A DNA stretch of 64,000 bases from Thermococcus pacificus (GTDB taxonomy: Archaea > Methanobacteriota_B > Thermococci > Thermococcales > Thermococcaceae). Each line of letters starts with the position of its first letter. Position 1 is the first letter of the stretch. The stretch covers positions 1,488,001 to 1,552,000 of the forward strand of contig NZ_CP015102.1 of the NCBI RefSeq assembly GCF_002214485.1, given 5' to 3'. The notes below the pieces were generated by a model. The model was not told the DNA's origin. It did no database searches and saw nothing but the letters and a program-made list of their open reading frames with translations. Positions 41,906 through 51,667 of this stretch are shown here, piece by piece. A program made the translations under genes and the position numbers.

Positions 41906-43723
41906 ATGGCGAGGGTTGAAATTATTGACACAACCTTCAGGGACGCTCACCAGTCGCTCATAGCGACGCGCCTGCAAACGGAGGATATGTTAGCCATAGC
42001 CGAGAAGATGGACAGAATCGGATTCTACTCCATGGAAGTCTGGGGAGGGGCGACTTTCGACGTCTGCATCCGCTACCTCAACGAGGATCCCTGGGAGAGG
42101 CTTAGGCTCCTCAGAGAGCACATAAAAAAGACCAAGCTCCAGATGCTGCTGAGAGGCCAGAACGTCGTCGGTTATAAGCACTACCCCGACGACGTGGTTG
42201 GGCGCTTTGTGGAACTGGCCCATAAGAACGGGATAGACATATTCAGGGTTTTTGATGCCCTCAACGACGTCCGGAATATGGAGGTTGCTATACGAAAGGC
42301 CAAGGAAGTGGGAGCGGAGGTTCAGGGCGCAATAGCCTACACGACAGGGAAGGTTTTCACGCTCGAGTACTACATGAAGAAGGTCGAGGAGCTTCTTGCC
42401 CTCGACGTCGACGTCATAACTATAAAGGACATGGCGGGCCTTCTGACGCCTCGGAAGGCCTACGAGCTTGTCAGCGAGATAAAGGAGACCTATGGAGTTC
42501 CGGTCAACGTCCACACTCACTCCACAACTGGAATGGCCGTCGCGACCTACCTCAAGGCTGTGGAAGCGGGGGCAGATTTCATAGACACTGCCATAAGCCC
42601 GCTCGCCTTTGGAACGGCCCAGCCGGGCATACAGACGATATGGCACGCACTTCCTGAGGCCGTTGGCTCTCATCTCGACCGAGAGTTGATTCACGAGGTC
42701 TCACGCTACCTCAAAAAGCTCTTGGACGAGAAGTACTCTGGATTACTCCACAAAGAGGCCCTCATGGTCAACCCCTACGTCCTCAAGTACCAGGTTCCCG
42801 GTGGGATGTACTCCAACCTGATAAGCCAGTTAAAGGAGATGAAGGCCTTAGACAGGCTCCAGGAGGTTTTGGAGGAGATACCGCGCGTGAGGGAAGACCT
42901 CGGCTGGCCGCCGCTGGTCACTCCAACAAGCCAGATTGTGGGCACCCAGGCGGTCCTCAACGTCCTCTTCGGCAGGTACGAGCGCATAACTGAAGAGGTC
43001 AAGAACTACATCAAGGGCCTCTACGGGAGGCCGCCAGCAGAGGTAAACCCGGAGCTAAGGAAGCGCGTCCTTGGTGATGACGAGCCGATAACAGTTAGGC
43101 CCGGTGAGCTCCTTGAACCCATGCTGGAGACGTGCAGGGAAGAGCTTGAGAAACTCGGCTACCTTGAGAAGGAGGAGGACGTTCTGACCTACTGCCTCTT
43201 CCCGCAGATTGCTAAGGAGTTCTTTGAGAGGAGAAAAAGAGGAATAAAGACTCCCTCAATGTCGCCCAGCGCTCAGACGTTCAAGCTCTACGTAAACGGC
43301 GTCGAGTTCGAGGTGGGGGTTGAGGGAGTTGACCTAAGCGCGCTGAAGTACCTGCCCCAGATAGCGAGTTCGGCTCAGGCTCCCACAACGGCCCCATCCA
43401 CTGGCACGGCGCTGGTTTCTGTTCCGAGTGTTCCGACTGCAGCTCCAACTCCAGCACCGGCCCCGGTTGCTCCTGTGGTGCCAGCGGCACCGACTCCAGC
43501 CCCAGCCGGGGAGGGTGTTGTGACAGCCCCAATGCCGGGCAAAATCCTGAGAATACTCGTTAAGGAAGGCGATAGTGTTAAAACGGGACAGGGATTACTC
43601 GTCTTAGAAGCAATGAAGATGGAGAACGAGATTCCAGCGCCGAAAGATGGCGTGGTCAAGAAGATTCTCGTGAAGGAAGGCGACACCGTCGACACCGGAC
43701 AGGCACTAATGGAGCTGGGCTGA
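41906..43723 (+). CDS. Biotin-dependent carboxyltransferase with fused biotin carrier (pyruvate carboxylase B / oxaloacetate decarboxylase alpha type)
   Basis: 605 residues. A carboxyltransferase TIM barrel opens with DTTFRDAHQSLIATR, with metal and substrate residues in VNVHTHSTTGMA and KDMAGLL. A PYC-OADA region follows, then a linker of Ala and Pro around residues 490-535, and the biotinyl domain with EAMKMENE, whose lysine takes biotin. It moves carboxyl groups between oxaloacetate and biotin. Neither a biotin carboxylase nor a decarboxylase beta subunit is in the window, so direction is open. ATG 41906 follows GAGGTGGG. Confidence 0.9.
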   Translation: MARVEIIDTTFRDAHQSLIATRLQTEDMLAIAEKMDRIGFYSMEVWGGATFDVCIRYLNEDPWERLRLLREHIKKTKLQMLLRGQNVVGYKHYPDDVVGRFVELAHKNGIDIFRVFDALNDVRNMEVAIRKAKEVGAEVQGAIAYTTGKVFTLEYYMKKVEELLALDVDVITIKDMAGLLTPRKAYELVSEIKETYGVPVNVHTHSTTGMAVATYLKAVEAGADFIDTAISPLAFGTAQPGIQTIWHALPEAVGSHLDRELIHEVSRYLKKLLDEKYSGLLHKEALMVNPYVLKYQVPGGMYSNLISQLKEMKALDRLQEVLEEIPRVREDLGWPPLVTPTSQIVGTQAVLNVLFGRYERITEEVKNYIKGLYGRPPAEVNPELRKRVLGDDEPITVRPGELLEPMLETCREELEKLGYLEKEEDVLTYCLFPQIAKEFFERRKRGIKTPSMSPSAQTFKLYVNGVEFEVGVEGVDLSALKYLPQIASSAQAPTTAPSTGTALVSVPSVPTAAPTPAPAPVAPVVPAAPTPAPAGEGVVTAPMPGKILRILVKEGDSVKTGQGLLVLEAMKMENEIPAPKDGVVKKILVKEGDTVDTGQALMELG

Positions 43724-43779
43724 AAACGAACCTTATACCACCTTCTTTCTTTTAACTATGCACCCAAAAAGATGCTTTT

Positions 43780-43794
43780 CGCCGGAGGACGGCG
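43780..43794 (+). repeat. Inverted repeat after the carboxyltransferase gene
   Basis: CGCCGGAGGACGGCG forms a 5-bp G/C stem with a 5-base loop. It may aid termination of the upstream transcript or bind a regulator of cstA. Nothing more can be said. Confidence 0.35.
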
Positions 43795-43828
43795 GAGTTT
43801 CCAACCTTTAGTTTAAAAACGAAAAAGC

Positions 43829-43845
43829 TTCGGCCTATCGCCGAA
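43829..43845 (+). promoter_or_regulatory. Inverted repeat upstream of the cstA TATA box
   Basis: TTCGGCCTATCGCCGAA has perfect 6-bp arms and stands 5 bp before TTTAAATATC (43851-43860), the likely TATA box. That is the place for an activator or for a repressor that blocks TBP/TFB. The cognate factor is unknown. Confidence 0.45.
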
Positions 43846-43903
43846 AGGCATTTAAATATCTAAAGTGTACGTTAGTGTGCAGAACCTAAATGGAGGTGCA
43901 AAA

Positions 43904-45658
43904 ATGAACTCCTCGGTAGTTATTTTGCTAGCGGCTGTCATTTATTTAGGTATGTACTTTACTTACGGCAAGGGCCTTCAGAACAAGGTCGTTAAGGCCG
44001 ACCCCAACAGACCAACACCTGCCCACAGGCTCTACGACGGAGTCGACTACGTTCCGGCACACCCGCTCGTCCTCTACGGCCACAACTTCGCATCAATAGC
44101 AGGCGCGGGCCCGATAACCGGCCCTGCAATCGCAATGGCATGGGGATGGCTTCCGGGACTCATATGGGTCTGGTTCGGAAACGTCTTCATTGGTGCCGTC
44201 CATGACTATCTAGCGCTGATGTCATCGGTTCGCTACGATGGTAAGTCTGTCCAGTGGATTGCAGGAAAGCTAATGAGCAGGAGGACTGGTGTAGCCTTCG
44301 AGCTTTACGTATGGTTTACTCTCCTGCTGGTTGTGGCCGCTTTCGTTGCGGTCACGGCAAAGCTGCTGACAACCACTCCAGAAGCGGCAACGGCAACGCT
44401 GCTCTTCCTCGTGGTGGCCGTTATACTCGGCTGGCTACTCTACAAGATGAAGATGGAGTTCAAACTTGCGACCCTGGTAGGCCTCATCCTTCTGGCGATA
44501 GCAGTTTGGCTTGGCCTCAAGTATCCGCTGGTCTTTGTTAATGGACAGACCGACGCAACTTCCGCCGCTTACACCACCGCGTATCACTACTGGAACATAA
44601 TCCTCATGGTGTATATCATCATAGCGGCCTCCCTTCCGGTCTGGGTACTCCTCCAGCCCAGGGACTACCTGAACGCCTACATCCTCTGGTTCGGTCTTCT
44701 CTTCGGAGGCATCGCCCTCACACTCCTAGCCAAGAACTTTACGGCACCCGCATACACCACTTGGAGCGCCCACGTCGTCACGGGGGTAACCAGCGAGGGG
44801 TCGAAAGCGGTAGCATCACCGTTCTGGCCTACGATACCGCTCATAATAGCATGCGGTTCCCTGAGCGGCTTCCACTCCCTGGTCGGTTCCGGAACAACTT
44901 CAAAACAGCTCGACAACGAGATCCACGGCCTCCTCGTGGGCTACGGCGGAATGTTCACAGAGGGCTTCCTCGCGACCGTAGTCATAACCTCCATAGCCGT
45001 CTACGGCGTCCAGCTCACCGGTCTCCAGCCAGACCAGTGGGGACTCCATTACATTGAGAAGGGCGGCCTTGGAGCCTTCATTGGAAGCTACGCTAAGGCT
45101 GTCAGCGAGTTTTACGGCGTAAGTGAGACCTTCGGAAAGACCTTCGCGACCCTCTGGGTCTCAGCCTTCACCCTGACCTCCCTCGACACCGCAACGAGGC
45201 TCGGAAGGTTTGCCTGGCAGGAGCTCTTCGGAATGGTCGCAGACACGAGCAAGGGGGCCGTGAAGTTTATAACCAACAAGTGGGTCGCCTCGATAATAAT
45301 CGCCGGTCTCGGAACCTACCTCGCATGGGGGGCCAGCTACAAGGTCATCTGGCCTGCCTTCAGCGCCATGAACCAGATGCTTGCCAGCATAGCCCTTATG
45401 ACAGGGGCTCTTTGGGTCGCCAAGGTACAGAGGGCAGGCTCATGGAGCTGGGCCGTCCTCATACCGGCGATCTTCCTCTGGATTACAGTGACCGCCGCAA
45501 TGATATGGTACATCATCTACGTCCCGATGGTCGGGAGGTACCTAATAGCGGTCAAGGGTGCCCTAGTGGTAAGCCTGCTCCTGAACTTCCTCCTGGCATG
45601 GGACTTCTGGGTCGCGTGGAAGAGGCCCGAAGAGGAGTACGCCGCGAGCGCGGCCTGA
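43904..45658 (+). CDS. cstA: Carbon starvation protein CstA family transporter
   Basis: 584 residues with about 16 helices. Family landmarks are HNFASIAGAGPITGPAIA near the N-terminus, the FIGAVHDY loop, and FHSLVGSGTTSKQL. CstA proteins import pyruvate or peptides. ATG 43904 follows GGAGGTG. It lies downstream of the carboxyltransferase gene, so pyruvate metabolism may be a shared theme (inference). Confidence 0.92.
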   Translation: MNSSVVILLAAVIYLGMYFTYGKGLQNKVVKADPNRPTPAHRLYDGVDYVPAHPLVLYGHNFASIAGAGPITGPAIAMAWGWLPGLIWVWFGNVFIGAVHDYLALMSSVRYDGKSVQWIAGKLMSRRTGVAFELYVWFTLLLVVAAFVAVTAKLLTTTPEAATATLLFLVVAVILGWLLYKMKMEFKLATLVGLILLAIAVWLGLKYPLVFVNGQTDATSAAYTTAYHYWNIILMVYIIIAASLPVWVLLQPRDYLNAYILWFGLLFGGIALTLLAKNFTAPAYTTWSAHVVTGVTSEGSKAVASPFWPTIPLIIACGSLSGFHSLVGSGTTSKQLDNEIHGLLVGYGGMFTEGFLATVVITSIAVYGVQLTGLQPDQWGLHYIEKGGLGAFIGSYAKAVSEFYGVSETFGKTFATLWVSAFTLTSLDTATRLGRFAWQELFGMVADTSKGAVKFITNKWVASIIIAGLGTYLAWGASYKVIWPAFSAMNQMLASIALMTGALWVAKVQRAGSWSWAVLIPAIFLWITVTAAMIWYIIYVPMVGRYLIAVKGALVVSLLLNFLLAWDFWVAWKRPEEEYAASAA

Positions 45659-45676
45659 TTTTAATTTCTCTTTTTT
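45659..45676 (+). terminator. T-rich terminator after cstA
   Basis: A tract TTTTAATTTCTCTTTTTT follows the cstA stop at once, the pattern at which archaeal RNA polymerase ends transcription. The next gene starts 32 bp later. Confidence 0.45.
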
Positions 45677-45707
45677 AATCGGTTCTGAAATTTCTGGAGG
45701 GTGTAGG

Positions 45708-45989
45708 ATGCCCAGGAGAATCTTAGAGAGCATCCAGGACTTCCTGAAGGGCATTGAACAGTCGTTTCGGGAGCAGTCAACCGAGTACGTAGAATTCGAG
45801 CTGAGGGAGCTTGAGAACGTCTTCGCGCTCCTCCTAATGGGGTCCTTCGTCGGGCTTCCGAGCCCGCCGACAACCCTCACCATGAGGTTGCTTCCCCATA
45901 TGGCGAGGGAGCTGTACGTGATGCAGAGGAGAGCTGAGGATATGGACGACATCCTCGGAGAGCTCGCGGGGCTCTTCGACATAACGTGA
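45708..45989 (+). CDS. Small conserved-looking protein, partner of a Get3/ArsA-type ATPase
   Basis: 93 residues, helical, with a hydrophobic centre (VFALLLMGSFVGLPSPPTTL) that might be membrane-proximal, and a charged C-terminal helix. I do not recognise it. GGAGGGTG precedes ATG 45708. The ATPase gene begins 10 bp after its stop, so it may be an adaptor of that enzyme (inference). Confidence 0.65.
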   Translation: MPRRILESIQDFLKGIEQSFREQSTEYVEFELRELENVFALLLMGSFVGLPSPPTTLTMRLLPHMARELYVMQRRAEDMDDILGELAGLFDIT

Positions 45990-45999
45990 GGTGGTGGAT

Positions 46000-46992
46000 A
46001 TGAGGGAATACCTTCTGCCCAAGAAGGACTACCGCGTCCTGTTCGTCATAGGGAAAGGCGGCGTGGGAAAGACCACGACTTCCGCTTCCATAGCCGTTGC
46101 GCTGGCTGAAAAGAGGTACAAAACGCTCATCGTCTCACTTGATCCGGCTCACAACCTCGGCGACGTCTTCATGACTAAGCTGGGTGACAGGCCGAAGAAG
46201 CTTGCCGAGAACCTCTACGCGAGTGAGCTCGACATGGAGAAGCTCATCAAGGGCTACCTTGAACACCTGGAGAAAAACCTAAAGCACACCTACCGCTATC
46301 TGACCGTCATAAACCTCGATAAGTACTTCGAGGTTCTGAGGTACTCACCGGGGATAGAGGAGTACGCCACGCTTGAAGCCATAAGGGACATCCTAATGAA
46401 AGGGGACGAGTGGGATGTGATAGTCTTCGACACCCCGCCCACCGGCCTCACACTCCGCGTTCTGGCGCTCCCCAAGATATCCCTTATCTGGGCGGACAAA
46501 CTCATAGACGTCAGGAGGAAAATATTGGAGAAGCGCGCCGCCATAGCCAACATCCAGGGGCCGTTAAAGTTCAAGGCGGGTGAGGAAGAGGCTGAGCTGC
46601 CCACGGAGGAGAGCAGGGATGAGGTAATGAACGAGCTCAAAAAATACCGCTCAGAGGTCCAGTTCGTCGATGGCGTTATAACTGACCCCGAGAAGACGAG
46701 CGTCGTTGCGGTGATGAACCCCGAGGCACTGCCCCTGTACGAGACCATCAGGGCAAGGGATACACTGAAGAAATTCAGGGTTCCGTTCAGGCTCATCGTT
46801 GTGAACAAGGTTATCAACGTGTCCGGAGAAATCCCCGAGCTGAAGGTGAAGCTCGATGCCCAGAAGAAGGTGCTGGAGCAGATAAAGGGAGAGTTCCGTG
46901 GGGTAGAAGTACTCAAAATCCCCATGTTCGCGGAGGAGCCCCGGGGCATGGAGTGGCTTAAGAGGCTTGGGGGAATGATAGTTGGGGATTGA
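46000..46992 (+). CDS. ArsA/Get3-family ATPase
   Basis: 330 residues. The deviant Walker A GKGGVGKTTTSA, switch I SLDPAHNLGD and switch II FDTPPTGLTLRVL are in place. The CxxC zinc motif of Get3 is missing, and the client-binding helical region is shorter. It may insert tail-anchored proteins or handle a metal. ATG 46000 follows GGTGGTGG. The MIP18-like gene that follows overlaps its 3' end. Confidence 0.85.
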   Translation: MREYLLPKKDYRVLFVIGKGGVGKTTTSASIAVALAEKRYKTLIVSLDPAHNLGDVFMTKLGDRPKKLAENLYASELDMEKLIKGYLEHLEKNLKHTYRYLTVINLDKYFEVLRYSPGIEEYATLEAIRDILMKGDEWDVIVFDTPPTGLTLRVLALPKISLIWADKLIDVRRKILEKRAAIANIQGPLKFKAGEEEAELPTEESRDEVMNELKKYRSEVQFVDGVITDPEKTSVVAVMNPEALPLYETIRARDTLKKFRVPFRLIVVNKVINVSGEIPELKVKLDAQKKVLEQIKGEFRGVEVLKIPMFAEEPRGMEWLKRLGGMIVGD

Positions 46993-47269
46993 GGAAGAGG
47001 CAATCAAACGGCTGAGGAACGTAAAAGATCCTGTAACGGAGGAGAACATAGTGGATCTGGGTATGGTCGTCTCGATCGTTGAGGATGAGGATGGAGTAAG
47101 ACTTTACCTCGACCTCTCCAGGGGGACCCACGGGCCTTTTATGGATGCACTCACCTGGCCTGTCCGGGCCAAGATAGTGAGGGACGCGGTTGCAGTTCTC
47201 TCGGATTTGGGAAAGGTTGAAATACTTGACGCGAAGAGCTTCCAGAGGTACTATCCGGAGGATGATTGA
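46982..47269 (+). CDS. MIP18/DUF59 family protein
   Basis: 95 residues. Signature: NVKDPVTEENIVDLGMVVSI, followed by TWPVRAKIVRDAVAVL. No cysteine. The family assists iron-sulfur cluster assembly. It uses a TTG start 11 bases before the ATPase stop, indicating translational coupling with the ArsA/Get3-type ATPase. Third such protein in the window. Confidence 0.75.
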   Translation: MGIEEEAIKRLRNVKDPVTEENIVDLGMVVSIVEDEDGVRLYLDLSRGTHGPFMDALTWPVRAKIVRDAVAVLSDLGKVEILDAKSFQRYYPEDD

Positions 47270-47270
47270 G

Positions 47271-47924
47271 ATGGACAATCAGTTGCTGATGGCAATTATA
47301 ATCTTCTTGGCTGGAATCGCAACGCTTCAGTACTTCAGGGGCAGGAAGCTCAACCTCCTCCTGATGCAGCACTACATAAGGTCAGTAAAGGACGTGGTAA
47401 AGCCGGAGGACGAGATTTACACCTGGCTTGGCGGTTACATCGGATTCAGAGCGGAGTACAAGATAAACCGCGACAACCTGAGAAAGCTCGAGTACACACT
47501 CACTCTCCTCCCGAGGCATAGCCTCCTCTACTTTCCGATATCACTGCTCACCAGCAGGCACGACAAGCTCTACTTTGTTTTCAAGCCATTTGCCCAGATA
47601 AAGAGGGAAGCCCATCTCATCCAGAAGGGTTACTATCGGCTCAAGCCCGACATCGAGAACGCCGACCTCCTGCAGAGGGAGGAGATAGAGATATCCGGGA
47701 AGAAATACGAGGCCCTCTTTGAGAAGAGGAGGGACATGGAAAAGCTCAAATCGCTCATTGAAAGCATGTCAACGCCCCGAAATATCAAGCACGTGGCACT
47801 GACCCCAAAGACCAACGTCCTCTACATCCAGATGAAGCCAGAGCCCGAGACCATTGAGGAAGATGTCAGGAAGATGGTGGAGTTCATCAACAGGGAGATA
47901 AAGGAGAGCCCGTTTTCTCAATGA
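47271..47924 (+). CDS. Membrane-anchored protein of unknown function
   Basis: 217 residues. One N-terminal helix (LLMAIIIFLAGIATLQYF) then a soluble cytoplasmic domain that I do not recognise, with HSLLYFPISLLTSRHDKLYF and a C-terminal helix. ATG 47271 follows GGAGGATGAT; an ATG at 47262 overlaps the upstream stop. It is the last gene of the operon that begins at 45708. Confidence 0.65.
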   Translation: MDNQLLMAIIIFLAGIATLQYFRGRKLNLLLMQHYIRSVKDVVKPEDEIYTWLGGYIGFRAEYKINRDNLRKLEYTLTLLPRHSLLYFPISLLTSRHDKLYFVFKPFAQIKREAHLIQKGYYRLKPDIENADLLQREEIEISGKKYEALFEKRRDMEKLKSLIESMSTPRNIKHVALTPKTNVLYIQMKPEPETIEEDVRKMVEFINREIKESPFSQ

Positions 47925-47994
47925 CTCATCTCCCCCTTTCCATTGAGAAAACGTTAAATCCTCTTCTCATTTATTCTATGGCCAGGGGATTGTC

Positions 47995-48774
47995 GTGGAG
48001 GTCTACAAGGCCAAGTTTGGAACCCCTGAAAGGGGTTGGGTTGTGCTCGTCCACGGTCTTGGGGAGCACAGCGGAAGATATGGAAAGCTGATAGGGATGC
48101 TGAACGAAGCCGGCTTCGCTGTCTACACTTTTGACTGGCCCGGACACGGGAAAAGCCCGGGCAAGAGGGGGCACACGAGCGTCGAGGAGGCTATGGAAAT
48201 AATCGATTCCATAATTGCAGAATTAGGTGAAAACCCCTTTCTCTTCGGCCACAGCCTCGGCGGTTTGACGGTTGTAAGGTACGCCGAGACGAGGCCCGAC
48301 AAAATCAGGGGTGTAGTAGCTTCTTCGCCCGCCCTCGCCAAGAGCCCTGAAACGCCGGGCTTCATGGTGGCTCTGGCGAAGTTCCTCGGGAGGGTTGCTC
48401 CAGGCCTGACGCTCTCTAACGGCATAAAGCCCGAACTCCTCTCAAGGAACCCAGAGGCCGTTAAGGCCTACGTGGAAGACCCGCTTGTCCACGACAGAAT
48501 CTCGTCGAAGCTTGGGAGGAGTATCTTCGAGAACATGGAGAAGGCCCACAGAGAGGCAGAGAGAATAAAAGTCCCGGTTCTGCTCCTCGTTGGGACTGGG
48601 GATGTTATCACTCCCCCAGAAGGCTCAAGGAGGCTCTTCGAGGAGCTCAAGGTAGAAGACAAAGAGCTAAAGGAGTTCCCAGGAGCTTACCACGAGATAT
48701 TTGAGGACCCCGAGTGGGGGAAGGCCTTACATAAGAAAATAATTGAGTGGTTGCTGGAGCACTCTGGAGCTTAG
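47995..48774 (+). CDS. Alpha/beta hydrolase (monoglyceride lipase / lysophospholipase-like)
   Basis: 259 residues. Oxyanion region [11 protein letters not shown], nucleophile [10 protein letters not shown], acid in [12 protein letters not shown] and the catalytic histidine in [10 protein letters not shown]. Such enzymes cleave acyl esters in the cytoplasm. The actual ester is unknown. GTG 47995 has AGGGGAT upstream. TATA-like AACGTTAAATCC lies near 47950. It converges with purA, overlapping by 4 bp. Confidence 0.85.
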   Translation: MEVYKAKFGTPERGWVVLVHGLGEHSGRYGKLIGMLNEAGFAVYTFDWPGHGKSPGKRGHTSVEEAMEIIDSIIAELGENPFLFGHSLGGLTVVRYAETRPDKIRGVVASSPALAKSPETPGFMVALAKFLGRVAPGLTLSNGIKPELLSRNPEAVKAYVEDPLVHDRISSKLGRSIFENMEKAHREAERIKVPVLLLVGTGDVITPPEGSRRLFEELKVEDKELKEFPGAYHEIFEDPEWGKALHKKIIEWLLEHSGA

Positions 48775-49790
48775 ATGTTCTCCCTTCTATCTATTATGTG
48801 CTCCAGCTCTGGTCCGGTCTTTATTAATGCAACTGGAACTCCTGTCCTTTCTTCTATTTCTTCCACGAACTCCTTTGCCTTCTTTGGGAGCTTATCGTAG
48901 TCAGTGACGCCGAAAGCCCCTTTGTCGTACTTGTCGAGCATTGTCAAAGCGAGCATAGTAGCGCCGTTGATTCTGGCAGAATAGCGGGCAAACTCGAAGT
49001 CAAACCAACCAACGCGGCGCCTCCTTCCGGTCACTGTACCATACTCAATGAGACCCATCCTTTCAGCCTCTTCTTCGCTCATCTCCGTCGGGAACGGGCC
49101 AGCTCCAACCCTAGTCGGAAAGCTCTTGAAGACGACGATAACATCGTCCACCCTCGTAGGCCCGATTCCAACGTCGCTCGCGATGGCTGAGGCCGTTGTG
49201 TCCTTTGATGTCACGTAGGGGTAGGTCCCGTAGTAGAGGCTCAGCCCGAAGCCCTGGGTTCCCTCAACGAGAACGAGCTTACCCTCATCCAGGGCGTCGT
49301 TGACCTCAGCGGCAACGTCTGTAAGGTAGGGTTCAAGCTCCGGGATGTCTTTGGCAAGTTTTGCCCTTCTCATTACCCTGTCCGCGTTCGCCGGCCCGCA
49401 ACCGCTGCCGGTCGTTCCTATCTTTTCGTGGAGGTGGCCGTTCGTCCTGTCAAGCTGTTTGTGCTTCTCCTCGATTATCGCACAGCGGTAGTCAATGCCG
49501 ACCCTCTCGGCAACTTTGAACTCCTGCAGATGCTCAAGTTCGTGGAAAAACACTTCGGGGTCGACTAGAACGCCGGCACCAACTAAAAGCCGCGCCTTCG
49601 TCTGCATGAAGCCCGTTGGAAGCTGCCTCACCGCGTACTTCCTGCCGTCTATAAAAACGCTGTGCCCTGCGTTCGTTCCGACGCCGCCGCGCGCTATAAC
49701 GTCCGGTTTGTCCTTCAGGGCAAGGTACGCTATGACTGAGCCCTTGCCCTCGTCTCCCCATTGACCGCCAACAACAATGTAGCTCGGCAT
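48771..49790 (-). CDS. purA: Adenylosuccinate synthetase
   Basis: 339 residues, the short form found in Thermococcales compared with about 430 in bacteria. [11 protein letters not shown] binds GTP/IMP, GTNAGHS and TTGSGCGPA form the active site, and [10 protein letters not shown] is conserved. It joins aspartate to IMP on the way to AMP. purB, the next enzyme, is at the right edge of the window. Confidence 0.95.
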   Translation of the reverse strand: MPSYIVVGGQWGDEGKGSVIAYLALKDKPDVIARGGVGTNAGHSVFIDGRKYAVRQLPTGFMQTKARLLVGAGVLVDPEVFFHELEHLQEFKVAERVGIDYRCAIIEEKHKQLDRTNGHLHEKIGTTGSGCGPANADRVMRRAKLAKDIPELEPYLTDVAAEVNDALDEGKLVLVEGTQGFGLSLYYGTYPYVTSKDTTASAIASDVGIGPTRVDDVIVVFKSFPTRVGAGPFPTEMSEEEAERMGLIEYGTVTGRRRRVGWFDFEFARYSARINGATMLALTMLDKYDKGAFGVTDYDKLPKKAKEFVEEIEERTGVPVALIKTGPELEHIIDRRENI

Positions 49791-49922
49791 GGCTCCTTAC
49801 CCATGTTTAAGTCAAGAGGGGGCTTATAACGGTTTCGAATTAAACAAAAATCTGTCAATAAGACTCCCACAGACCGGCAAAAGGTTAAAACCCGTGACAA
49901 AAACCAAAGGTGGAGGGGGAAC

Positions 49923-50855
49923 ATGAGGAACAAGCTGGTGGTTGTCACGGGCGGTGCGGGCTTCATAGGCTCCCATATAGCCTGGGAGCTGGTCAGGGAC
50001 AACGATGTAATCATAATCGACAGCCTCTACACCGGAAAGGAGGAGAACGTCCCGCCCGGGGCGAAGCTGGTAAAGGCGGACATAAGGGACTACGAGGCGA
50101 TAGCCGAGCTGATAAGCAACGCGGACTACGTCTTCCACGAGGCTGCACAGGTAAGCGTCGTCGAGAGCGTTCGCGATCCGATCTTTACCGAGGAGGTCAA
50201 TGTCGTAGGGACGCTCAACATCCTCAAAGCCCTTCTTGAGGGCCACGGGAAGCTGATATTTGCCTCTTCTGCGGCAGTTTATGGGGACAACCCAAACCTA
50301 CCACTTAAAGAAACGGAGAGACCGAGGCCTCTCTCGCCCTACGGTGTGACCAAGGCCACTGCTGAGGAGTACCTCAGGGTCTTCCACGAGCTCTACGGTT
50401 TACCCGTTGTGGCCCTCCGCTACTTCAACGTCTTCGGGCCAAGACAGAGTGCCAATCAGTACGCTGGAGTTATAAGCATCTTCATAAACCGGGCCCTGGC
50501 TGGGGAGCCCCTTGTCATCTTCGGCGACGGGAAGCAGACGCGCGATTTCATCTACGTCAAGGACGTCGTTAAGGCAAACATTCTCGCCGCAGAGAGCAGG
50601 AAGGCCAACGGCAGGGTTTTCAACGTGGCAACGGGTAAGCAGACGAGCATCCTGGAGCTGGCGACCAAGGTAATCGAGATAACCGGCGCCAGCACCTCGA
50701 TAATCTTCGATAAGCCGAGACCCGGCGACATAAGGCACAGCCTCGCGGACATAAGCGAGATCCGGAAGCTTGGCTTCGAACCCGAGTGGCCGCTGGAAGA
50801 GGGACTCAAGAAGACGGTGGAGTGGTACGCTAGGACCCATTCTCAGCAGGAGTGA
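49923..50855 (+). CDS. NDP-sugar epimerase/dehydratase, UDP-glucose 4-epimerase-like
   Basis: 310 residues, extended SDR. NAD site TGGAGFIGSHIA, catalytic YGVTK with Ser in ASSAAVYGD, and the substrate segment RPGDIRHSLADIS. It probably makes UDP-galactose or a related sugar for surface glycans. GGAGGGGG precedes ATG 49923. It diverges from purA. Confidence 0.9.
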   Translation: MRNKLVVVTGGAGFIGSHIAWELVRDNDVIIIDSLYTGKEENVPPGAKLVKADIRDYEAIAELISNADYVFHEAAQVSVVESVRDPIFTEEVNVVGTLNILKALLEGHGKLIFASSAAVYGDNPNLPLKETERPRPLSPYGVTKATAEEYLRVFHELYGLPVVALRYFNVFGPRQSANQYAGVISIFINRALAGEPLVIFGDGKQTRDFIYVKDVVKANILAAESRKANGRVFNVATGKQTSILELATKVIEITGASTSIIFDKPRPGDIRHSLADISEIRKLGFEPEWPLEEGLKKTVEWYARTHSQQE

Positions 50856-51157
50856 AGTTGGAAACTAGTTTCTTTTATTCTTTTATTCTCTCTTCCGTGC
50901 TGTTGCTTATCTGAATCGACAGTGCACTGTTAGAAGACACTTCAGGGGGATCGGTAGCCGGAGACAATCCTTTTTGTCGCGGGCAAGCGCTGTTTAAGCC
51001 CTGGATATATAGGGGTGAAACTGCTCCAGCAGGTGACAGGGCCACCGAAGAGGAAGCGTTTGCAGTGGTCGAGGGTTGCGGGTGGAAGACGAGTTTTAAA
51101 AAGTTCTCCTCGGTTACTCGGGCTCCAGCCCACAAAAATAGGCATGAGAGAAGGGGA
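50856..51157. other. Intergenic region with possible decayed coding sequence
   Basis: Between two 3' ends. About 51013-51130 reads on the plus strand as a G/C-wobble stretch (DRATEEEAFAVVEGCGWKTS) with no start in frame, which may be a gene remnant. A T-rich tract at 50871-50886 is a likely terminator for the epimerase gene. No intact gene. Confidence 0.35.
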
Positions 51158-51601
51158 TCAATTCTTCACGCTGAAGCCCATCGCCTGCCTCTGCTGGAGC
51201 TCCTGAGCTTTCTGGGCGAGCTCCCCGAGCTGGGCCTCCAGTTTCTTAAGACCGTCCTGGGTTTTGGCGATCGCCTCTTCGTACTCTCTAATCCTGGCGT
51301 CGATGTATGCTATGGCATCGTCGAGGCTCTTCTCGACGGCATAGCCTGCCCCAACGCTGACGATGGCGTTTTCCTTGTCAACTATGACCCCCTTAAGGAA
51401 CGAGCCCGCGCCGATCGGCACGAGAATCTCCGGCTTCTCGTCCTCGACCTTCTTGAGTTCCTCGAGCGTCTCCTTAACAGCCTGGAACTCGTTCCTTCCG
51501 AGGGTGAGGAGCTCAAGGTTTTGGGCCAGGAGCTGGGCCTGGGCCTGCAGGAGCTGGTACTCGTAAGCGAGCCTCTCAAGCTGTTCGTTCGTCTCCGCCA
51601 T
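51158..51601 (-). CDS. pfdA: Prefoldin alpha subunit
   Basis: 147 residues. Two long coiled-coil helices flank a beta hairpin region ([33 protein letters not shown]), the alpha-class pattern. Two alpha and four beta subunits make a jellyfish-shaped chaperone that holds unfolded proteins for the thermosome. GGTGTG precedes the start. Confidence 0.92.
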   Translation of the reverse strand: MAETNEQLERLAYEYQLLQAQAQLLAQNLELLTLGRNEFQAVKETLEELKKVEDEKPEILVPIGAGSFLKGVIVDKENAIVSVGAGYAVEKSLDDAIAYIDARIREYEEAIAKTQDGLKKLEAQLGELAQKAQELQQRQAMGFSVKN

Positions 51602-51667
51602 TTCACACCACCGGAACCACTTGGAGAGGGAGCTTTTAAGGTTTGGGTTAGAGAAGGGAGGAGAAAG

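Noticed and set aside
41906-43723. Sodium-pumping oxaloacetate decarboxylase complex
   Set aside because: Only the alpha-type subunit with its biotin carrier is present here; beta and gamma subunits are not in the window, so pump function cannot be claimed.
50875-51135. 86-codon minus-strand frame behind prefoldin alpha
   Set aside because: Its Ser/Thr/Ala-rich product, the GTG start without ribosome site and the competing better coding signal on the other strand argue against a gene.
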